A stretch of DNA of 64,000 nt, from positions 620,001 through 684,000 of the forward strand of contig NZ_SJPP01000003.1 of the NCBI RefSeq assembly GCF_007860075.1, written 5' to 3'. The translations under genes and the position numbers were made by a program. Source of the DNA: Symmachiella macrocystis. GTDB taxonomy: Bacteria > Planctomycetota > Planctomycetia > Planctomycetales > Planctomycetaceae. Positions 57,662-64,000 of the stretch are shown here, piece after piece. Position 1 is the stretch's first letter. Each line of letters opens with the position of its first letter. The notes under the pieces are model-generated. The model did not search any database and had not been told where the DNA came from. It was given only the letters and a program-made list of their open reading frames with translations.

Positions 57662-58393
57662 ATGATGTCCATCTTGCGAAGCGGTGGCGGATTACTTTGC
57701 GCAGCGGTCCTCTTTTTGGCGGGCAACTGTGAAGTTCTGGCACAGGCGCAATCGCTATATAACAAACAAGGTCCGGTTCGCGGTCAAACGAATACCTTGC
57801 TGCCGCAAACCTCATCCGGTGCCACGGGAGGAGCCGGAAGCGGTTCGACGGCCTATGGTGCCCAGACGGCTGCGGCCTACAGTGGGACCTCGGTCTTGCA
57901 GCGGGGAAACTTTGCCGGATTGGAAGATTCCCAATCGTTTGTCGGCGTCGACCCCAATGCTTCGCAAGCCAATGGCAACGCTCGCAACCGAAATACCACC
58001 CGCAACCGGAACACCAATCGCGGTAATGCCAACCGTGGCAATGCCAATCGCGGGCTCGGCGGAAATCAGAACTACCAGCGCGGCAACCAAGGTTCAAATA
58101 ATCGCCGCCGTGCAATCCGTCCTCAACAGCGGGTCAACTTTGCTTTTCCCGAGCGCCCTAAAACCGAAGTGGTCACCGCCTTGCGAAGCCAATTCGCGGC
58201 GCATGCTGAACGCTATCCGACTTTGGCCAACATTACCGTGCTGGAGGAAGATGGGCGTATCGAACTGTTCGGCGAAGTCGATTCACCGGAAAAGAGCCGC
58301 TTGGCAGCAATGATCGTGCGTATGGAACCGGGTGTGAAACAGGTCGTCAATCATTTGACCGTACAGTCGCCGCCAGGCCCCATGTTAGAGTAG
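57662..58393 (+). CDS. Secreted protein with C-terminal BON-like domain
   Basis: The protein has 243 residues with a signal peptide (AVLFLAGNCEVLAQA). A Ser/Thr/Gly-rich region and an Asn/Arg-rich linker (repeats of RNRNTNRGNANRG type, about 100-160) precede a BON-like domain (about 170-240, LEEDGRIELFGEVDSPEKSRLAAMIVRMEPG and VVNHLTV). BON domains bind phospholipid or other envelope partners. It is in the same direction as the T2SS genes with a 130-bp gap. Confidence 0.8.
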   Translation: MMSILRSGGGLLCAAVLFLAGNCEVLAQAQSLYNKQGPVRGQTNTLLPQTSSGATGGAGSGSTAYGAQTAAAYSGTSVLQRGNFAGLEDSQSFVGVDPNASQANGNARNRNTTRNRNTNRGNANRGNANRGLGGNQNYQRGNQGSNNRRRAIRPQQRVNFAFPERPKTEVVTALRSQFAAHAERYPTLANITVLEEDGRIELFGEVDSPEKSRLAAMIVRMEPGVKQVVNHLTVQSPPGPMLE

Positions 58394-58498
58394 ACTGTTC
58401 GTGGGCCGGTGCTATTCGTTGTTCCGTGAGTGGACGACGGGACCGCCGCGTCGCGACGAATGGGAAATTGCCGATTGATTCGCCTGGGGAGCGCACGA

Positions 58499-60172
58499 AT
58501 GCAACGTCGATTGTGGAAGTTGATCCCATTAACTATCGTCGCCCTGCTCTTCTCGGCATCACTGCACAATCTGCTCTCTGCGGAAGAAACGACCGAGACT
58601 GTTGCGCCGCCGCCCGAACAGCCCTTCGCCATTGTGGCTGTCGCCAGCATCGAACGGATGTTGCATGCGCTCGATTTTTCTTTTGAAGCAGCCGACCGCA
58701 TGGCTGCCTCAGAGGCGATCGGCGGCTATATGGAAAAAGCCGGCGATCTCAAAGGCATGGATCATCTGCAAGGCTTAGGTGTGATGATCTTCCTCACGGG
58801 AATCACTCCCGATCCGGTGGGTTTTGTTCCTGTGGAGAACATCAACGATCTGCTCAAGACGGCCGAAATCGGCCCGTTCACCAGTAAGAAAATCGACGAC
58901 GAAAATTACGAACTGAAACAAGATGGCGAATCCATCTTTTTAAAGAGGGTAGGTCGCTATGCATTCTTCAGCAATAAACAAACAGCGCTCGACCGCGAAT
59001 TCCCCGACCCGGGACCAATGACCGCGTCTTTGGCCGCCGATTACGATGTGGCAGCGATGCTCAATTTGGCGAGTTTGCCGGATGACAAACGGGAAATCTT
59101 TGCCACGCTGCTCAAAGCAAGCGCTGATACCAACCTGCAGCGCCGCGACAACGAACCGGAATCGGCGCACCGGGTTCGCAAGGCGCTGGGCGAAAATAAT
59201 GCGCGGTTGCTGGAACGGATCTTGCGCCAATCGCAGGACCTGACGGTGGGTTGGAGAATGTTGCCGCAACAGCGCAAAGCGGCTTTAGAAATCCGCGTCC
59301 GCGCCCGACCCGGCAGCGAGTTGGCAACGATTTATGAAGAACTGCAAACCGGCCGGTCGCAATTCACCAACTTCCTCAAAGGGGATGCCCCCCTGACCTT
59401 TGCCTCGACCTGGAAGTTGGACAAACCGGGGCAGGAAGCCTTTGGCGAGATCGTACAGGTGCTCGAAGATTCCATCCCGGCCACCGGTGAAGTCGACGCG
59501 GCCGATGATCCCGTGGCGCAGTTATTTCGCGCCGCCCGGGGCACGGTTGCAACTGGCCAATTGGACTTCGCGATGCGGTTTTTAGGTGAGCCGGGAGGCC
59601 CGTTTGTATTGGCCGGCGGACTGAAGGTCAAAGATGGCCGCGCGATGCGAGAAGGATTGTCCGAACTGTGCCTGTATTGGTTAGAGACCGGAGCGTTCTC
59701 CGACGTGGAAATTGATGCCGATGAGCACAACGGAATCCAGTTTCACCGGATGGACATTCGCGAGGGCGGCGGTGAAAGTGAACGTGTCTATGGAGGACCA
59801 CCAAGCATGTATCTCGGCGTCGACGACACAACACTGTGGATGGCAATTGGGGGTGATACTGCGCTGCCGCGTTTATTTGAGCAAATTGACGCGTTGGCCG
59901 AACCGGTCGATCAACCCCTGCCAGCCGTGCCGTTGCAATTTGTGGTCAATATCGCCGATTGGACCAGTCTTCGAAACGAAGATGATGGCGGCGAAAATAA
60001 CCGAGGCCGCCGGTTTTTCGAGCGGGTCAATGAAGCCTTCACGCAAGACAATGCCGCTTTGCGTATAGACATCAAGTCAATTCAAGATGGCGCGCGGCTG
60101 CGTTTGGAATTCGAAGAAGGCTTCATCCGCTTCTTCGGCATGTCCCTCGCTCGACGATTGATGCGAGACTGA
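58499..60172 (+). CDS. Large secreted protein of unknown function
   Basis: ATG 58499 follows GGGGAG and opens a signal peptide ending near LLSAEE; 557 residues. The mature protein is a long alpha/beta sequence with blocks such as QGLGVMIFLTGITPDPVGFVP, LKQDGESIFLKRVGRYAFFSNK and WMAIGGDTALPRLFEQIDAL. No catalytic or binding motif is recognised, and the composition is ordinary, without low-complexity parts. It ends the T2SS-associated co-directional run. Confidence 0.8.
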   Translation: MQRRLWKLIPLTIVALLFSASLHNLLSAEETTETVAPPPEQPFAIVAVASIERMLHALDFSFEAADRMAASEAIGGYMEKAGDLKGMDHLQGLGVMIFLTGITPDPVGFVPVENINDLLKTAEIGPFTSKKIDDENYELKQDGESIFLKRVGRYAFFSNKQTALDREFPDPGPMTASLAADYDVAAMLNLASLPDDKREIFATLLKASADTNLQRRDNEPESAHRVRKALGENNARLLERILRQSQDLTVGWRMLPQQRKAALEIRVRARPGSELATIYEELQTGRSQFTNFLKGDAPLTFASTWKLDKPGQEAFGEIVQVLEDSIPATGEVDAADDPVAQLFRAARGTVATGQLDFAMRFLGEPGGPFVLAGGLKVKDGRAMREGLSELCLYWLETGAFSDVEIDADEHNGIQFHRMDIREGGGESERVYGGPPSMYLGVDDTTLWMAIGGDTALPRLFEQIDALAEPVDQPLPAVPLQFVVNIADWTSLRNEDDGGENNRGRRFFERVNEAFTQDNAALRIDIKSIQDGARLRLEFEEGFIRFFGMSLARRLMRD

Positions 60173-60183
60173 TGGCCCCCGTA

Positions 60184-60202
60184 GGGTGCGTCGCTACGAA
60201 CC
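60184..60202 (+). repeat. Gene-end palindromic repeat, copy 4
   Basis: GGGTGCGTCGCTACGAACC begins 11 bp after the stop of the preceding gene, in the same orientation relative to the gene as the other copies. The following TTTCTCGCGTAGGACGACAG resembles what follows copy 2. Confidence 0.6.
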
Positions 60203-60315
60203 TTTCTCGCGTAGGACGACAGTCGTCTCTAATGCATCTCGCGCCCGCCTAGATATGGCGCAAATCGCAATAATGGCTGGCCTGTTTGAAGTCAGGCGGG
60301 AGACGACCCAACGAT

Positions 60316-61128
60316 TTACGGCGACCGGTCTTCAAGTCTTTGCCAGGATTGAAATCCAAATAAGAATAATAACCCCAGGGAGCCAACCAACAAGACGCAC
60401 GCGCCGACAAAAACAACGCCGTTTGGCCAAACCTTTTGAGGCGGCCAAGTCTCGAGGACAATCTCAGAAAAATACATCGCCGCAAGCAACATCAAAAACC
60501 AATTGACGCATTCAAATGCGCGGCCGCGCGGGAGGGACCAGCGGATAACGGCCACTAGGTAGCCGATGATTCCAGCAACAATAAATGCGGGAAAGATTGG
60601 CACGATCACATCGCGACTGATCTGCCAAACTCTCCGTGAAAGGTCAATCGCACCTAAGGGACCAGCAATCCAAGAGATTGCTGTAGCGGTGGCAAACACC
60701 AAAAACATGATGTGCCACAGGAGCCGTCCCCATTCAAACCAGAAGCGTGATCGCAAGATCCCGCGGAGTCCCAGGCGGCGCACATTAGTCACCGAGTCCC
60801 ACCCGGCAACAATGATTGCGAGGTATGCAACCAGTCCCCACGTGGACCACGCAAAGATGTTGTAGGCAACCGCTGCCCAGGCCCCCAACCAATTTTGGAG
60901 AAGTGCGCTTCCTGCGAAAACGATGCCGCACAAGGCCAACAAAAACATCGTGGGCATAAATCCGGCGCCTTGAGACAATGCCCTTGCGGTCGACCAGATG
61001 AGATGTGCGGGAACCGGTCTGGCAATATGCAAGTAATACAGCGGTAGCTTGACCAACTCGATGAGGTCAGCCTTGAGACGGTAGCCTTCTGTCCCCTCGT
61101 CGCCGTTCGGTGGAGACGATCTCGGCAT
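60316..61128 (-). CDS. Multi-pass membrane protein of unknown function
   Basis: The protein has 270 residues with about five or six hydrophobic helices (for example MFLLALCGIVFAGSALL, LVAYLAIIVAGW, IMFLVFATATAISWIAG, FPAFIVAGIIGYLVAVI and VVFVGACVLLVGSLGLLFLF). The N-terminus is cytoplasmic and polar. It shows no family signature. It lies downstream of a terminator and of the minus-strand oxidoreductase gene. Confidence 0.7.
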   Translation of the reverse strand: MPRSSPPNGDEGTEGYRLKADLIELVKLPLYYLHIARPVPAHLIWSTARALSQGAGFMPTMFLLALCGIVFAGSALLQNWLGAWAAVAYNIFAWSTWGLVAYLAIIVAGWDSVTNVRRLGLRGILRSRFWFEWGRLLWHIMFLVFATATAISWIAGPLGAIDLSRRVWQISRDVIVPIFPAFIVAGIIGYLVAVIRWSLPRGRAFECVNWFLMLLAAMYFSEIVLETWPPQKVWPNGVVFVGACVLLVGSLGLLFLFGFQSWQRLEDRSP

Positions 61129-61158
61129 TTTGGTATCGCCTTCGAAGCAGACCCAAGA

Positions 61159-61185
61159 AAAGCCTGGGACATAGTCCCAGGCTTT
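61159..61185 (-). terminator. Strong terminator hairpin of the Gfo/Idh/MocA gene
   Basis: A perfect 12-bp stem (AAAGCCTGGGAC at 61159-61170 with GTCCCAGGCTTT at 61174-61185) has a 3-base loop and, on the minus strand, leads into TTTTCTT. It lies 66 bp after the stop of the oxidoreductase gene. Confidence 0.85.
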
Positions 61186-61250
61186 GGTATTCGATCGTCT
61201 GGGCCAACTCGAAACCGGTGGAATGACCTACCGGTAAATTCGGGCTACAC

Positions 61251-62561
61251 CTACGAAAACTGCGTTACGCCCGGCATGGCGATCGGGGCGACGTCCATGG
61301 AGACCCAGTCGTAGGTCGGCGGGGTGAGGTTTTCCTTGGAGTTCATCGCATCTTCCCAAGTGATGGTCTTGCCCGTATAGGCCGACATGCGGCCCATGAT
61401 GGCCAACAGGGTGCTGCGGGTCATGTACTCGCCATTGTTGATCGGCGCGTTGTTGCGGATGCTGGAAAACAACTCTTCATGCTCCGTTTTGTACATGTTG
61501 TTGTTTTCGCCTTTGTACTTCCACAGCGGCTTGCCGGCGAGGTCGACCGTCTTGTGGCCAAACACGTTGCAAATGCCTTTGCTACCCATCACAAAGTCGG
61601 TGACGTTATTGTCGCAACCGTTTTGTTGACGACAGGAGGCAAAGCCTTTCACGCCGTTGGGGTACTCGTAGACGGTTGAAAAGTGATCGTAGACGTTGCC
61701 GTATTTGGGATCCGTCCGTGACAGGCGTCCGCCGATACCAGTTGCTTTGATTGGCGGCTCATCCCCCATAGCCCAGGCCATTTTGTCCAGACTGTGGATG
61801 TGTTGTTCGTTGATGTGGTCGCCCGACAACCACGTGAAGTACAACCAGTTGCGAAGTTGCCATTCCATGTCGCTCCAACCCGGTTGGCGATCATGATGCC
61901 ACAATCCGCTCGTGTTGTAGGTGCACTGGATCGAAACCACATCGCCGATGCCGCCGGAGAGCACCTGATCGAGTGCGGCGCGTTTGCCGTAGTGATACCG
62001 CCAGCACAATCCGCTGACGACCGACAGATTCTTTTCTTTGGCCTGTTTGCAAGTTTCCATCACCGCACGAACACCCGGCGCATCGACAGCGACCGGCTTT
62101 TCGGCAAAGACATGCTTGCCCGCATCGATGGCCGCTTGCAGTTGTTGCGGGCGGAAGTGCGGCGGCGTGGTCAGCAACACCACATCGACGTCGGTCGCCA
62201 ACAATTGCTTGTAGGCATCGAATCCGACGAACTTCATATCGTCGGCAACATCGACCTGTTCGGCAATTTTTTGTTTTTTCAACTCGGAAAGTTTGATTTC
62301 GATCTTATCAGCGAACGTATCGGCCATCGCCACCAACTTAGTGTTGGGGTCGGCGCTCAATGCGTCCTTAGCAGCTCCCGTGCCTCGGCCACCACAGCCG
62401 ATCAAACCGACTTTCAAGATATTCGTTTCCCCGGCATAAGCGCCGGTGGGAAGCATCAGATTTGCGGCCAACGCGCCGGTCGTGACGGCGGCGGTCGAGG
62501 TTTTCAAAAAATTGCGGCGGGACGGCTGTGGGGAGCCGGTGCGGGAGGCGTGGTCACTCAT
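61251..62561 (-). CDS. Tat-exported Gfo/Idh/MocA-family oxidoreductase
   Basis: ATG 62561 follows GGAGAG and gives 436 residues. The Tat signal SRRNFLKTSTAAVTTGALAA lies within the first 40. The Rossmann start KVGLIGCGGRGTGAAKDAL (about 48) and the EKP motif HVFAEKPVAVDAPGVRA (about 140-156) define the family. The C-terminal part has YNTSGLWHHD and HSLDKMAWAMGD. The protein is a predicted NAD(P)-dependent sugar or inositol-type dehydrogenase working outside the cytoplasm. The substrate cannot be told. It is well over 300 residues, normal for the planctomycete Tat-type members. Confidence 0.93.
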   Translation of the reverse strand: MSDHASRTGSPQPSRRNFLKTSTAAVTTGALAANLMLPTGAYAGETNILKVGLIGCGGRGTGAAKDALSADPNTKLVAMADTFADKIEIKLSELKKQKIAEQVDVADDMKFVGFDAYKQLLATDVDVVLLTTPPHFRPQQLQAAIDAGKHVFAEKPVAVDAPGVRAVMETCKQAKEKNLSVVSGLCWRYHYGKRAALDQVLSGGIGDVVSIQCTYNTSGLWHHDRQPGWSDMEWQLRNWLYFTWLSGDHINEQHIHSLDKMAWAMGDEPPIKATGIGGRLSRTDPKYGNVYDHFSTVYEYPNGVKGFASCRQQNGCDNNVTDFVMGSKGICNVFGHKTVDLAGKPLWKYKGENNNMYKTEHEELFSSIRNNAPINNGEYMTRSTLLAIMGRMSAYTGKTITWEDAMNSKENLTPPTYDWVSMDVAPIAMPGVTQFS

Positions 62562-62858
62562 TGAGTTTCTCTCCATTTGGATTTGCGGACGACCGGTTGC
62601 CGGGGCATCAGACCAGAGTCCGAAAGTGGCGGGCAAAAAACAGTGCTGATGGGGAATCAGCAAAGCTCATTGTATTTTACAGGAATTGTGCGGGGCTTTT
62701 CTACGGTAATCGTCCGATTTGCCTGCTATTGCTGCGACTTCTCCGAGACAGAGACTTGATCTGTCAGAGCGAGTCTCCAACAATACGCTGAGATTGCGTA
62801 GCAAACAGACCATTTCCCCGATATTCCCCTCAGTCTTTCAAAGATCGACTTTTAAAAT

Positions 62859-63344
62859 ATGAGCATTATTGACACGACGACGAAACTTTGGATTTTCAAT
62901 CGCGAGCGAACGTTGGCCACTTTGGACACGATTGCTGAATTGGACGATCCGCAAGGGGCTTTGAGTTATCGTCCAGGCACGGGGCGGGCTCACATTGCGT
63001 GGCAACTGATGCATATTGGCGTCACCGAGCAAATTTTTGCCACGGAGCGGTTGAAAGGGACGCCGCCGAATTTCGCGGATTTGATTCCCCGCTTTCGCGG
63101 TGGAAGCACGCCCGATGATATCATCCCGACGCTGGATTCCATCCGCGAAGTTTTGTCCACCAGCCGAGAACAATTGCTTGAAACCGTCTCCGAAATCAGC
63201 GATGACGATCTGGGGACGATTCCCGAATCGTTTCAGGATCGAGGCTGGACGCTGGGGATGATCTTGCAAATTGTCTCATGGCACGAATGCCATCACCAAG
63301 GGCAAGCGCATCTGACTTTGAACCTCTACAAGGCGGAGCGATAA
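62859..63344 (+). CDS. DinB-family protein
   Basis: The protein has 161 residues and a four-helix DinB fold. Candidate metal-binding histidines are seen in AHIAWQLMHIGVTEQ (about residue 50) and HECHHQGQAHL (about 145-155), the usual H...HxxxH-like spacing of the family. DinB-like proteins include bacillithiol or mycothiol transferases and many of unknown role. No start motif beyond ATG 62859 stands out. It stands alone, convergent with the sialidase-like gene. Confidence 0.88.
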   Translation: MSIIDTTTKLWIFNRERTLATLDTIAELDDPQGALSYRPGTGRAHIAWQLMHIGVTEQIFATERLKGTPPNFADLIPRFRGGSTPDDIIPTLDSIREVLSTSREQLLETVSEISDDDLGTIPESFQDRGWTLGMILQIVSWHECHHQGQAHLTLNLYKAER

Positions 63345-63380
63345 CCTCGCTCGAACGAATTGCCGTCACAGACAGTTCGG

Positions 63381-64000
63381 TCAATCGGAGATGCTCCACC
63401 GCGCCTGTCGCAGCACCGCATTGGGCGAACCCTTCATCAGTTCGTACCACACGGTGAGCAGCGTTCCGTCGTCGAGTTCGACTGTGGAGGGATATCCCAA
63501 GTCGCCGCCGAGACCGTCTGCACTGATCGTCATCGGTTTCGACCACGTTTGACCGTTGTCGCTGCTGACGCGGGCTTGGTTGCCGTAGGGTTTGCGGCGA
63601 TAACCATAGGTCATCAACAACCGGCCATCCTTCAATCGCAACAAATGCGAGGGCAGCCCCCATACGCCGATCGAATGGGGAACGGTCCAAGTTTTTCCGC
63701 CGTCACTCGATTCGCATTGCAGCGTCTCACGGTGATTGGTTTTGTTGTGGTTGCGAATTTGGACGATGATGGTTCCGTCGGCCGCTTCGACACCGTGCAG
63801 CTCGTGATAATTCTGCGGATCGTCGCCGGGGCGCGTGGGAATGTCGGAGAGGAATTTCCAAGACTTGCCGTCGTCGGTCGATTCGGCAACCGCCACACGG
63901 GCGTCCGGCTTGAGAACTTCTTTGCCCGGATACAACAACCTGCCGTCGGAGAGCAAAATCGGTCCGTGGGGGCTGTCGACCAGACAATTGGTGCGTGCCG
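63381..64000 (-). CDS. Sialidase/BNR-repeat family protein, C-terminal part (5' end outside window)
   Basis: The frame is open to the end of the window, so the N-terminus is missing. The visible 206 residues show BNR/Asp-box patterns (STDDGKSWKFLSD, SSDGGKTWTVPHS and SSDNGQTWSKPM). The stretch SPHGPILLSDGRLLYPGKE, near the edge, is typical of the family. Asp-box repeats occur in sialidases and other beta-propellers, so the exact reaction is open. The catalytic Arg triad and Asp would need the missing part. Confidence 0.85.
   Translation of the reverse strand, partial: ARTNCLVDSPHGPILLSDGRLLYPGKEVLKPDARVAVAESTDDGKSWKFLSDIPTRPGDDPQNYHELHGVEAADGTIIVQIRNHNKTNHRETLQCESSDGGKTWTVPHSIGVWGLPSHLLRLKDGRLLMTYGYRRKPYGNQARVSSDNGQTWSKPMTISADGLGGDLGYPSTVELDDGTLLTVWYELMKGSPNAVLRQARWSISD

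Noticed and set aside
61794-62564. Plus-strand 256-codon open frame
   Set aside because: It is antisense to the Gfo/Idh/MocA oxidoreductase gene with an intact Tat signal and EKP motif.

Overview
This window reads as a chromosomal segment of a Planctomycetota bacterium of the Planctomycetia type. That placement is inference from gene content: Tat-signal Gfo/Idh/MocA oxidoreductases, sulfatase and sialidase-type enzymes, neutral-ceramidase-like proteins, FAD oxidoreductases with golvesin-like tails, NPCBM domains, a long MoxR/DUF58/von Willebrand-A cluster, and a type II secretion locus with oversized secretin proteins. Base composition is moderately GC-rich. I saw no rRNA, tRNA, CRISPR array, insertion sequence or phage gene. 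No species is named, because nothing in the sequence fixes one.

Layout. 1-770: 3' end of a sulfatase. 1123-19559: a long co-directional run with short gaps or overlaps. It holds a MoxR ATPase, a DUF58 protein, two membrane vWA proteins, a large membrane coiled-coil protein, a secreted coiled-coil protein with 19 tandem KSDGQ-type repeats, a secreted helical protein, an NPCBM protein, and three consecutive HtrA-like proteins in which the catalytic triad is intact, partly lost and wholly lost. 19722-22062: housekeeping purC and aroC. 22169-36037, mostly minus strand: a very acidic DUF11-repeat membrane protein, two tandem FAD oxidoreductases, an intact HtrA protease, a DksA/TraR zinc-finger protein, a neutral-ceramidase-like enzyme, a Tat-signal protein of unknown role and a small His-rich secreted protein. 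36384-37481: a secreted EF-hand protein.

37848-60172 is a type II secretion (T2SS) locus and its satellites. It starts with a 1231-residue protein made of secretin periplasmic domains without the pore domain, then GspE, F, G, H, I, J, K, L, a GspM/PilO-like protein whose C-terminus resembles a PilP/GspC domain, and a 1264-residue GspD secretin. A lipoprotein with repeated RHPL motifs, a BON-domain protein and a large secreted protein follow. No separate GspC, GspN or GspO gene is present here. 60316-64000: a multi-pass membrane protein, a Tat-signal Gfo/Idh/MocA oxidoreductase, a DinB-family protein and the 3' end of a sialidase-like gene.

How the parts may work together (inference): the first cluster looks like an envelope system in which a MoxR chaperone acts on membrane vWA proteins, with secreted coiled-coil and HtrA-like partners handling periplasmic substrates. 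The second is a T2SS with non-standard periplasmic parts that would export the many secreted hydrolases of such an organism. Two small families of palindromic intergenic repeats were found. One sits 6-11 bp after the stop codon of four unrelated genes, always in the same orientation relative to the gene.
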